Shown: piece after piece, positions 1-5,703 of the stretch
Position numbering within the stretch: position 1 is the stretch's first letter
Layout of the letters: each line of letters begins with the position of its first letter
NCBI GenBank assembly: GCA_900554955.1
Contig: USJH01000059.1
Location: forward strand, 1-5,986
Length of the DNA stretch: 5,986 bases
Origin: an uncultured Clostridia bacterium
Lineage (GTDB): Bacteria; Bacillota; Clostridia; Christensenellales; UBA1242
Direction: 5' to 3'
The notes under the pieces: generated by a model
Seen by the model: the letters and a program-made list of their open reading frames with translations, nothing else
Told to the model about the DNA's origin: nothing
The model's database searches: none
Translations under genes and position numbers: made by a program

Positions 1-1
1 A

Positions 2-301
2 ACTGGTTGTGTTATTGATGTTTTACAAGATATGAATTTAAAAAATGCATCTTTTGTTCTTGGCAACAAGTCTCGAATTGATGTTGGAAATGATGATAAT
101 GGTTACACGGGAAGTTCTCCACGTCTCAATATTAAAGTTTCGTCAACAAGATCTGCTGGTGAAATTGTAAGGTTTTACGGAAAAGGGGATAAACCAAACT
201 ATTATACTATTTCGGGCTATGACACTGAAAACTATTATCCAACTGTTGTTGAAACGACAGAAGGTTGGTCAATTTATCTTGCACAAAATCGAGCAACAAC
301 T
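2..301 (+). other. Unrecognised N-terminal segment of the visible protein
   Basis: This encodes the ten residues before the ATG at base 32 plus residues 1-90. I do not recognise a domain. It is rich in Asn, Tyr, Ser and Gly and looks beta-type (for example L-N-I-K-V-S-S and I-V-R-F-Y-G-K-G). The very first residues, T-G-C, fit the end of an M-F-x-G-C DUF285 unit such as the one at residues 692-698. The stretch also sits directly before a module head (L-L-S-T-W at 91-95), where the other modules have linker tails. It may therefore be the tail of an earlier super-module cut by the window edge. That is inference from three residues and position. Confidence 0.4.
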
Positions 302-3300
302 CTTTTGTCAACTTGGAAAGAAAAAGTTGTAGAAGATGGAAACGTTAGTCTTTCAAGCATTGAGAAAATTGTTTTTACAACTGAGATTTCAAGTGGATAT
401 TACATGTTATATAAAAAGTGCACAATCGGTTCAATTGATGTTTGTTTTAATGCGGGTGTTCTTTATTTTATTTATGATGGCAAAATAATGGCTCCACAAG
501 ACAGCTCAAATTTGTTTAATGGTCTTGAAAGTTTGAACGAGATTGAATTTGGAAACTTTTATGCAGAAAATTTAACCAATGCAAGCTTTATGTTTGCAAA
601 CTGCACAAGCCTTAATGAACTTTACATCTATGACAATTTTGATTTTTCAGCAGTTACACTTTTCACTGGAATGTTTCAAAATTGCGAGGCGTTAAGCTAT
701 TTAGAATGTGGTTTTATCACTTCTAATGCGACAGATATGTCTTTCATGTATTCAGGTTGCAAAAGCCTTCAAGACATTATGGAACATCATTATTTTGGAG
801 AGGCGGAAAATGCAAAGTTAAAATCTATTCGTGGAATGTTCTCTGGCTGTAAAAAGATTGAATATTGCAACCTTAACGAGCTTTTAACTGTAAATGTTAC
901 TGACATGAGCTATGTTTTTGATGGTTGCTCTTCGTTGACAACTGTTGAAATTGGAAATTCTAACTATTTTTCAAATGTTACAACCATGAAAGCAATGTTC
1001 AGAGGTTGCGCTTCGCTTTCAAGTGTTAAAACAAGTGCAATGGATACGTCAAAAGTAACTGATTTTTCATCAATGTTTGAAGGCTGCGGAATCACTGATT
1101 TTGACGGGCTAGATGGCACATCAGCAACAGATATGAGCTATATGTTTTATGATGCACCAAATCTTGTTGAATTTTATTATACGAAAATGATAACCAACAA
1201 AGTTACCGACATGAGTTATATGTTTGGGGCAAACATTGCATCTGTGACAAAATTGTCATATGTCGATTTGGGTGATGCTGACACTTCAAAAGTAACGTCA
1301 ATGGCTGGGCTTTTTCAAAACCGAAACAATCTCGAGACGATTAAAGGTTTTCAGAAAATTGACACATCAAGTTTGACGCATGCTTCAAACATGTTTTTCA
1401 ATCTTCGTAAGTTGGCAACTCTTGACATTAGTGCTTTTTCAGCAAGAAGTCTTGTTTCATATTCTGGAATGTTGGATTTTTCTTGTGAAGAAGTTTATGG
1501 AAAAGGTCAAGGCATGAAAACTGTTATTACTGAAATCACTTGTCCAGAAAATCTTCCTTTTGAAATTCCTTTTACTGCAGCTGGAAAATTTTATCGTGAA
1601 GACACAAACCAAGTTGTTTCTGCAATTCCTGCAAATTTGACAAAAATTATCAATTTAAGAATTCTTGGTAATGTTCAATTGACTGATGATTGGTCAAGCT
1701 ATTTTTCAAGTTCGGACGTTAGAAATCTGATTTTTGATACAACAATTTCAGAATCTGAATATTCAAAAATTGGTGAGACGCAAAGCGGAATTTCTATTTA
1801 TCAATCAAAAACAAATAGTGGTGACTATGCCGTTATCTATCTTGGCGAAATTTATGCACCTCAAGATTGCAGCAATTTATTTAGAAGTTATAGCAATCTT
1901 GAAAGTGTTGTTTTCAGAAACTTAAACACAAGCAATGTTACAAACATGTATGCAATGTTTGATGGGTGCGTGAAATTAAAAACTCTTGATCTTTCAAGTT
2001 TTGACACTTCAAAAGTGCAGAATATGATTACAATGTTTTGCAATTGCAATGCACTTGAAAGTGTTAATGTTTCAAGTTTTGCAACTTTAAACGTTAAAGA
2101 ATTTCAAGACATGTTTACAGGTTGCTATTCGTTGAAAGTTCTTGATCTTGGTTCTTTCTATATTGCAGAAGATGCCGCAGTGGGCGGAATGCTTGACCTT
2201 TTGGAAAACTCTCAACTTGAGAAGTTTATTGCACCATATTTCTGTGCTACAGAGTTGAAAATGTCAACCGGAAACACACTTTTCTATAGAACACTTTATT
2301 CAACTGAGGGTGAATCTGTTTATGAGACTTTAGGTTCACAAAATATTGAAGCCGGAAGAACATATATTGCAGGAATTATGCTTACAACAGACATTGTCCA
2401 AAAATATAATTTTGCGACAAAAGTTGTTTTTTCAAATACTCTTCCTTCTTCAGATTATGTTCTTGACAATCAATATTCAATCACTGATTCAAAAACACAA
2501 CTTAGTGTTTATGTTCTTAATAAAGAAGTGTGGTTCTATTTCCCTCAAATCATTTTTTCACCAACGAATAGTTCAAATCTTTTTAACGATTTTGGTGGTT
2601 GCAGGGAATATGTATTTGACAATTTTAACACACAATATGTTACAGACATGTCTTTGATGTTTGCTGCAAACTATAGCCTGCAGAACCTTGACATAAGCAT
2701 GTTTAACACTCTACAACTTTTGAATATGGGTGGAATGTTTAAAGCTTGTGAAAAACTTGAAAAAATTAAATTGTTTTCTCGAACATCTCGTGTTGAAGAC
2801 ATGAATTGTTTGTTCTCTGGTTGTGCAAGACTTGAAGGAATTGACCTTGGCATGCTTGACACTTCAAGTGTTACAATCATGAATTCAATGTTTTCATATT
2901 GTGAAGGCTTGAAAAGACTTGATTTGAGCAATTTTGATACAAGCAACGTTAAAGATTTTGCTTATATGTTTAGCAATTGTATGCTTCTTGAAAAAATTGA
3001 TGTTTCTTCGTTTATTTTTGATAACGTTACAGATGTTACAAGCATGTTTGATAGTTGCAAAAACCTTAAAACCATCATTTTTTCAGATAAGTTAAATACA
3101 GAAAAAATTACAAATATGATGGCAATGTTCCAATATTGCACATCGCTTGAAGATCTTGATTTGTCAATGTTTTCAACCGTAAATGTAACAGACGTGCAAA
3201 ATATGTTTTATCATTGTGAATCATTAAAAACTCTTGATCTTTCAAGTTTTGAATTGCCAAACATGACGAATTGTAGTGGAATGCTTGATTTTTATAGTAA

Positions 3301-5647
3301 TCTTGACTGGATTAAAACACCATTTAATGTTACACAAAGAATCCCATTCACTGCAAATTGTGACCTTTACGATATTGACACTCTTGAAAGGGTGACTGCG
3401 GTTCCTGCTGGAGATAGCACAAGCCACACCTATGCACAAAGTTTGATTTTGCCAACAACTTGGAAAACAGAAGTTAATGCACTTCTTCCAAGTGGAAAAA
3501 CCGTTTTCAATAATCTTTCAAGAATTTATTTCTTTGATGATATTACACAAATTGAAGGTGCATCTGTTACATACGCAAACCTTGGAAAGCTCAGCACAAA
3601 CATTGATGTATATTATTATGAATTAGAAGGATTTCTTGCATTTTATGCACCAATGAAAATTAAATTGCCGGCAAACAGTAGCAATTTGTTCTCGAATCTT
3701 TCAATAAAAACAATAGACATTAAAAACACCTCAACAAGTGGTGTCACAAACATGTCTTGGATGTTTGCGAAGTGCTCAAAATTGACGGGTGTAAATTTTG
3801 GTGATCTTGATACAAGCAGTGTTACGAACATGAGCTATATGTTCTATAATTGCTCATCGATGATTGGTGTTTATATGGTAAACCAGAACACTTCAAATGT
3901 TACAAACATGGCAGCAATGTTTTCGGGTTGTTCAGCTTTAACACTTGTCAATGCTTTGACTGAAAGTGATATCGCAAACACATATTCAATTGAATTTAAC
4001 ACAAAAAATGTTATAAACATGTCTTCAATGTTTGAAAATTGCTCAAGCCTTACTGGCGGGGGAGATAAGTGTTTAAATTTCAATTTTTCAACCGAAAAAG
4101 TTAAAGATTTTTCAAGAATGTTTGCGGGTTGTTCAAAAATTGAAAACTTTGCATTTAATAATATCACATTTACAAGTGCTTTAAATTTGAATGCAATGTT
4201 TAAAAATTGTAAGAGTGCAGTGCAAATTTGTTTCTATTTTGAAAATGGAATAACTGGTGAAAACATCACAAACATGTCTTCAATGTTTGCTGGTTGCATT
4301 TTGCTTGAAACAATCAAGAATTTAGATTTATTAAGAACTTCAAGCTTGCAAGAAATGAACTATATGTTCCTTGATTGTCAATATCTTGCTGAGATTGACA
4401 TGACAAACTTTGATCTTAGCAATGTTACAGAAACTTCTTGTGTTTTTGAAGGAACAAATATAAGCCTTATTAATGCTCCAAAATATATTCCAACCTCAGT
4501 TAATATCGATTTATATACAACCCTTTATAACAAGTCATCAAGAGTGGGTTATGCAACTCTTTGCAGCGAAAATGCAGGAAAGATGTTGCTTAAAAGATTC
4601 ACCATCACAGTAAATTCAAATAATGGAACACTTTCATATACCACAGGGTGGACAATTTCTTCACCAAATGCACAAAAATTTGTATATTATGGCGACTCAA
4701 TTGGAACTTTTGTTACGGTTGTAAGAACGGGTTACACTTTAAATGGATTTTATACTGATATAACCACTGGAACAGAAATTTTGGCAAGTTATATAATTAC
4801 TCATGATTATACACTTTATGCGAGATGGAAAAAAACTGCCTATACTTTGACATTTAACCCTAACACTGGTTCAACTTCAACTTCAAGCAAAACAATATAT
4901 TATCAACAATCAATTGGAACTGTTCCAATTCCAACGAAAACTGGATATGAATTCCTTGGTTGGAGCAGAAACTATTTCGAATATTCAAAGATTATCAATC
5001 GTTTTGGAGCTTGCACACCATCTGGAACGGGCGAGTTCACTTTAAAACCAACCTCTTCGGTTCAAACAACCTATGCTCTTGCAATTTCAACATATAATGG
5101 AACAAGTTTTGTTTCAACAATTTTGTCGAAAAATGAGACTGGAAGATATGGTGTTTCGTTCACAAAATCTTCAAGCTTTAACAGGCTTCAATTTAAATAT
5201 AAGGGTGATCAAGAAGAGGCCGGATTCTATTATGATTTGTCAGGACTTGTTAACGGACAGGTTTATAATGTTTCAGTAAATATTACAACAATGGCTCTCA
5301 ATAATATTGTTTTGAATAATATTATGATTGAAAGAAACACTACAAACACCATAAGCACTTATACAAATGATTATGTTACTGCTTCAACTTATAACACACT
5401 TGCTTATGGCTATACAGTATTTGCAAGATGGAAAATTAAAACTGTAACTGTTGACATTGCAAACCTTTCTGGTGATGGCTATGAAGGCTCTGTAATGGGA
5501 AATGTGAACGGAAGATATTCAATTTCAGTGAAATATGGCGACACTTTGACAATTTCATATTCACCAAATGGATTGTATGCATTCTCAAAAATTGTAAAGG
5601 GAACAACATGGGGAAGCCCAACAATAAATGGAACAACATATAAATAA
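2..5647 (+). CDS. Giant BspA-like (DUF285) repeat surface protein, 5' partial, interrupted by a frame break at its 3' end
   Basis: This is an open frame of 1,881 residues in the window, numbered here from the ATG at base 32. That ATG is probably not the start: the frame is open back to base 2, encoding T-G-C-V-I-D-V-L-Q-D, and no purine-rich ribosome binding site precedes it. Residues 91-1523 hold four super-modules with 30 DUF285-type units (consensus N-V-T-x-M-x-x-M-F-x-x-C, about 26 residues each). Residues 1524-1801 hold two InlB B-repeat/Flg_new-like repeats, the second split by a nested domain. Residues 1802-1871 begin an Ig-like segment cut by the TAA. DUF285 proteins are usually secreted, cell-surface, LRR-like solenoids linked to adhesion; that role here is inference from family. 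No signal peptide, transmembrane segment, LPXTG or SLH anchor is visible, so any such element lies outside the window. The TAA is probably a frameshift artefact or mutation, not the natural end. Family call is firm; ligand unknown. Confidence 0.93.
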   Translation, partial: TGCVIDVLQDMNLKNASFVLGNKSRIDVGNDDNGYTGSSPRLNIKVSSTRSAGEIVRFYGKGDKPNYYTISGYDTENYYPTVVETTEGWSIYLAQNRATTLLSTWKEKVVEDGNVSLSSIEKIVFTTEISSGYYMLYKKCTIGSIDVCFNAGVLYFIYDGKIMAPQDSSNLFNGLESLNEIEFGNFYAENLTNASFMFANCTSLNELYIYDNFDFSAVTLFTGMFQNCEALSYLECGFITSNATDMSFMYSGCKSLQDIMEHHYFGEAENAKLKSIRGMFSGCKKIEYCNLNELLTVNVTDMSYVFDGCSSLTTVEIGNSNYFSNVTTMKAMFRGCASLSSVKTSAMDTSKVTDFSSMFEGCGITDFDGLDGTSATDMSYMFYDAPNLVEFYYTKMITNKVTDMSYMFGANIASVTKLSYVDLGDADTSKVTSMAGLFQNRNNLETIKGFQKIDTSSLTHASNMFFNLRKLATLDISAFSARSLVSYSGMLDFSCEEVYGKGQGMKTVITEITCPENLPFEIPFTAAGKFYREDTNQVVSAIPANLTKIINLRILGNVQLTDDWSSYFSSSDVRNLIFDTTISESEYSKIGETQSGISIYQSKTNSGDYAVIYLGEIYAPQDCSNLFRSYSNLESVVFRNLNTSNVTNMYAMFDGCVKLKTLDLSSFDTSKVQNMITMFCNCNALESVNVSSFATLNVKEFQDMFTGCYSLKVLDLGSFYIAEDAAVGGMLDLLENSQLEKFIAPYFCATELKMSTGNTLFYRTLYSTEGESVYETLGSQNIEAGRTYIAGIMLTTDIVQKYNFATKVVFSNTLPSSDYVLDNQYSITDSKTQLSVYVLNKEVWFYFPQIIFSPTNSSNLFNDFGGCREYVFDNFNTQYVTDMSLMFAANYSLQNLDISMFNTLQLLNMGGMFKACEKLEKIKLFSRTSRVEDMNCLFSGCARLEGIDLGMLDTSSVTIMNSMFSYCEGLKRLDLSNFDTSNVKDFAYMFSNCMLLEKIDVSSFIFDNVTDVTSMFDSCKNLKTIIFSDKLNTEKITNMMAMFQYCTSLEDLDLSMFSTVNVTDVQNMFYHCESLKTLDLSSFELPNMTNCSGMLDFYSNLDWIKTPFNVTQRIPFTANCDLYDIDTLERVTAVPAGDSTSHTYAQSLILPTTWKTEVNALLPSGKTVFNNLSRIYFFDDITQIEGASVTYANLGKLSTNIDVYYYELEGFLAFYAPMKIKLPANSSNLFSNLSIKTIDIKNTSTSGVTNMSWMFAKCSKLTGVNFGDLDTSSVTNMSYMFYNCSSMIGVYMVNQNTSNVTNMAAMFSGCSALTLVNALTESDIANTYSIEFNTKNVINMSSMFENCSSLTGGGDKCLNFNFSTEKVKDFSRMFAGCSKIENFAFNNITFTSALNLNAMFKNCKSAVQICFYFENGITGENITNMSSMFAGCILLETIKNLDLLRTSSLQEMNYMFLDCQYLAEIDMTNFDLSNVTETSCVFEGTNISLINAPKYIPTSVNIDLYTTLYNKSSRVGYATLCSENAGKMLLKRFTITVNSNNGTLSYTTGWTISSPNAQKFVYYGDSIGTFVTVVRTGYTLNGFYTDITTGTEILASYIITHDYTLYARWKKTAYTLTFNPNTGSTSTSSKTIYYQQSIGTVPIPTKTGYEFLGWSRNYFEYSKIINRFGACTPSGTGEFTLKPTSSVQTTYALAISTYNGTSFVSTILSKNETGRYGVSFTKSSSFNRLQFKYKGDQEEAGFYYDLSGLVNGQVYNVSVNITTMALNNIVLNNIMIERNTTNTISTYTNDYVTASTYNTLAYGYTVFARWKIKTVTVDIANLSGDGYEGSVMGNVNGRYSISVKYGDTLTISYSPNGLYAFSKIVKGTTWGSPTINGTTYK
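302..1666 (+). repeat. BspA/DUF285 super-module 1 (head, 11 repeat units, cap, linker)
   Basis: Residues 91-545. The head begins L-L-S-T-W-K-E-K-V and contains S-S-I-E-K-I-V-F at 108-115. The hinge A-P-Q-D-S-S-N-L-F is at 154-162. Repeat signatures start at residues 185, 212, 237, 267, 293, 320, 346, 369, 395, 425 and 452, spaced 23-30 residues. The cap S-G-M-L-D-F is at 478-483, in register with the repeats. The tail 497-545 includes I-P-F-T-A and A-I-P-A-N. Units 1-7 keep the terminal Cys (M-F/Y/V-F-x-x-C); units 8-11 have lost it. This is the longest module and the one with the most degenerate units. Confidence 0.88.
1667..2380 (+). repeat. BspA/DUF285 super-module 2 (short, 3 repeat units)
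   Basis: Residues 546-783. The head has T-D-D-W at 551-554 and V-R-N-L-I-F at 563-568. The hinge A-P-Q-D-C-S-N-L-F is at 609-617. Three canonical units (Y-A-M-F-D-G-C at 640, I-T-M-F-C-N-C at 666, Q-D-M-F-T-G-C at 692) are exactly 26 residues apart. The cap G-G-M-L-D-L is at 718-723, again 26 residues on. The tail (about 725-783) parallels that of the other modules, with an I-x-x-P start and an L-F-Y-R-T-L-Y strand. It has the same framework as the other modules but only three repeats, which suggests contraction of the array or independent expansion in its neighbours. Confidence 0.88.
1975..2004 (+). repeat. 30-bp exact direct repeat, copy A
   Basis: Bases 1975-2004 are identical to 3223-3252. 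Both encode L-K-T-L-D-L-S-S-F in the leucine-rich strand of a DUF285 unit (module 2, residues 649-657). The copies are 1,248 bp apart, a multiple of three, so recombination between them would remove 416 residues in frame. Confidence 0.85.
2381..3448 (+). repeat. BspA/DUF285 super-module 3 (8 regular repeat units)
   Basis: Residues 784-1139. The head has F-A-T-K-V-V-F at 794-800. The hinge S-P-T-N-S-S-N-L-F is at 843-851. Units start at 874, 900, 925, 951, 977, 1003, 1030 and 1056, spaced 25-27 residues, the most regular long array here. All units except the first end in Cys. The cap S-G-M-L-D-F is at 1082-1087, 26 residues after the last unit. The tail 1091-1139 carries I-P-F-T-A and V-P-A-G, closely matching the tail of module 1. 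The head lacks the Trp seen in the other three (T-T-D-I replaces T-x-x-W). Confidence 0.88.
3223..3252 (+). repeat. 30-bp exact direct repeat, copy B
   Basis: This is identical base for base to 1975-2004. It lies in the last DUF285 unit before the cap of module 3 (residues 1065-1073). Identity includes third codon positions, whereas most other units in the gene share protein sequence but differ at synonymous sites. Confidence 0.85.
3449..4600 (+). repeat. BspA/DUF285 super-module 4 (8 repeat units, irregular spacing)
   Basis: Residues 1140-1523. The head has P-T-T-W-K-T-E-V at 1141-1148 and L-S-R-I-Y-F-F at 1162-1168. The hinge L-P-A-N-S-S-N-L-F is at 1212-1220. Units start at 1242, 1268, 1294, 1331, 1361, 1387, 1416 and 1443, and all end in Cys. 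Spacing is irregular: 26, 26, 37, 30, 26, 29 and 27. The cap is degenerate (S-C-V-F-E-G-T at 1469-1475 instead of G-M-L-D). The tail 1476-1523 (I-N-A-P-K-Y start) leads directly into the InlB-like repeats. As the last solenoid block, it may act as the junction to the stalk. Confidence 0.87.
4601..4831 (+). repeat. InlB B-repeat / Flg_new-like repeat 1
   Basis: Residues 1524-1600. It begins F-T-I-T-V-N-S-N-N-G-T-L (from 1523), followed by V-Y-Y-G-D-S-I-G-T at 1551-1559, R-T-G-Y-T-L-N-G-F-Y at 1565-1574 and Y-T-L-Y-A-R-W at 1593-1599. This order (beta strand, Y-G-D, G-Y-x-x-x-G-F/W, Y-A-x-W) is the signature of Listeria InlB B-repeat / Flg_new (PF09479) domains. These are small beta-grasp-like units found in stalks of surface proteins. 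The usual G-W is G-F here. Confidence 0.88.
4838..5434 (+). repeat. InlB B-repeat / Flg_new-like repeat 2, split by a nested domain
   Basis: The first half is residues 1603-1646: A-Y-T-L-T-F-N-P-N-T-G-S, then Y-Y-Q-Q-S-I-G-T-V-P, then K-T-G-Y-E-F-L-G-W-S at 1636-1645. The closing half is about 1780-1801: Y-V-T-A-S-T-Y-N-T-L-A-Y-G-Y-T-V-F-A-R-W-K. In repeat 1 the matching G-F and Y-A-R-W landmarks are about 24 residues apart; here they are about 155 apart because another domain sits in the loop. No frame disruption marks either edge, so the insertion is a genuine in-frame fusion. Confidence 0.85.
4970..5368 (+). other. Nested beta-sandwich-like (possible CBM-like) domain within InlB repeat 2
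   Basis: Residues 1647-1779. It starts N-Y-F-E-Y-S-K-I, continues with beta-strand-like stretches (G-E-F-T-L-K-P, Y-A-L-A-I-S-T-Y, G-R-Y-G-V-S-F, L-Q-F-K-Y-K-G, Q-V-Y-N-V-S-V-N) and closes with L-N-N-I-M-I-E-R-N-T. An opening N-x-F-x-x-x-K and a closing N-I-x-I/L-E, about 115 residues apart, resemble jelly-roll carbohydrate-binding-like domains seen in phage tail and clostridial surface proteins. That comparison is from memory of the pattern and the fold is not proven. Sugar binding would be inference only. Confidence 0.5.
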
Positions 5648-5703
5648 CTGCTGCAGACGCAGATGTTGGAAAAATCAGCATTCGAATTTGTTATATGGTT
5701 GCT
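5435..5703 (+). other. Ig-like segment spanning the frame break
   Basis: Residues 1802-1871 plus the first 20 residues of the shifted frame. The segment runs K-Y-G-D-T-L-T-I-S-Y at 1834-1843, then W-G-S-P-T-I-N-G-T-T-Y-K up to the break, then I-T-A-A-D-A-D-V-G-K-I-S-I-R-I after it. The combined G-T-T-Y-x-(I/L)-T-A-A-D-(x)-V-G-K-x-I-x-(I/V) pattern is the familiar C-terminal half of bacterial Ig-like domains. Neither frame alone contains it. It therefore supports both the domain call and the original continuity of the gene. Confidence 0.6.
5639..5649 (+). other. Frame break (apparent one-base deletion in a short A run)
   Basis: The upstream frame reads TAT AAA TAA and stops at 5645-5647. The downstream frame is closed upstream by TAA at 5641-5643. 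The switch between them must therefore occur within about 5641-5647. Restoring one A in the run at 5642-5644 gives TAT AAA ATA ACT, and the protein reads T-T-Y-K-I-T-A-A-D without interruption. A programmed -1 slip is poorly supported: there is no X-XXY-YYZ heptamer, and the Lys tRNA on AAA would have to re-pair with TAA. A mutation or a base-calling error is more likely. Confidence 0.85.

Noticed and set aside
32..34. ATG at base 32 as the translation start
   Set aside because: There is no purine-rich Shine-Dalgarno-like sequence upstream, the frame is open to the window edge, and no signal peptide follows.
1734..1925. Short + strand open frames at 1734-1925, 2346-2657 and 5073-5279
   Set aside because: They lie wholly inside the large reading frame in another phase, with no ribosome binding site and no family resemblance.
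2671..2946. Minus-strand open frame of 91 codons, and similar ones at 3242-3439, 3643-3831 and 3871-4167
   Set aside because: They are antisense shadows of the DUF285 repeats. Their recurrent M-F-V-T strings are the reverse complement of the N-V-T-N-M codons, and none has a ribosome binding site or a recognisable domain.
302..4600. The 78-bp periodicity could suggest a DNA tandem repeat, CRISPR array or satellite
   Set aside because: The period is a 26-residue protein repeat. DNA identity between units is low and patchy, and there is no repeat/spacer structure.
5639..5649. Programmed -1 ribosomal frameshift
   Set aside because: There is no slippery heptamer of the X-XXY-YYZ kind. The Lys tRNA would have to re-pair on TAA, and I see no obvious strong stem-loop just downstream.
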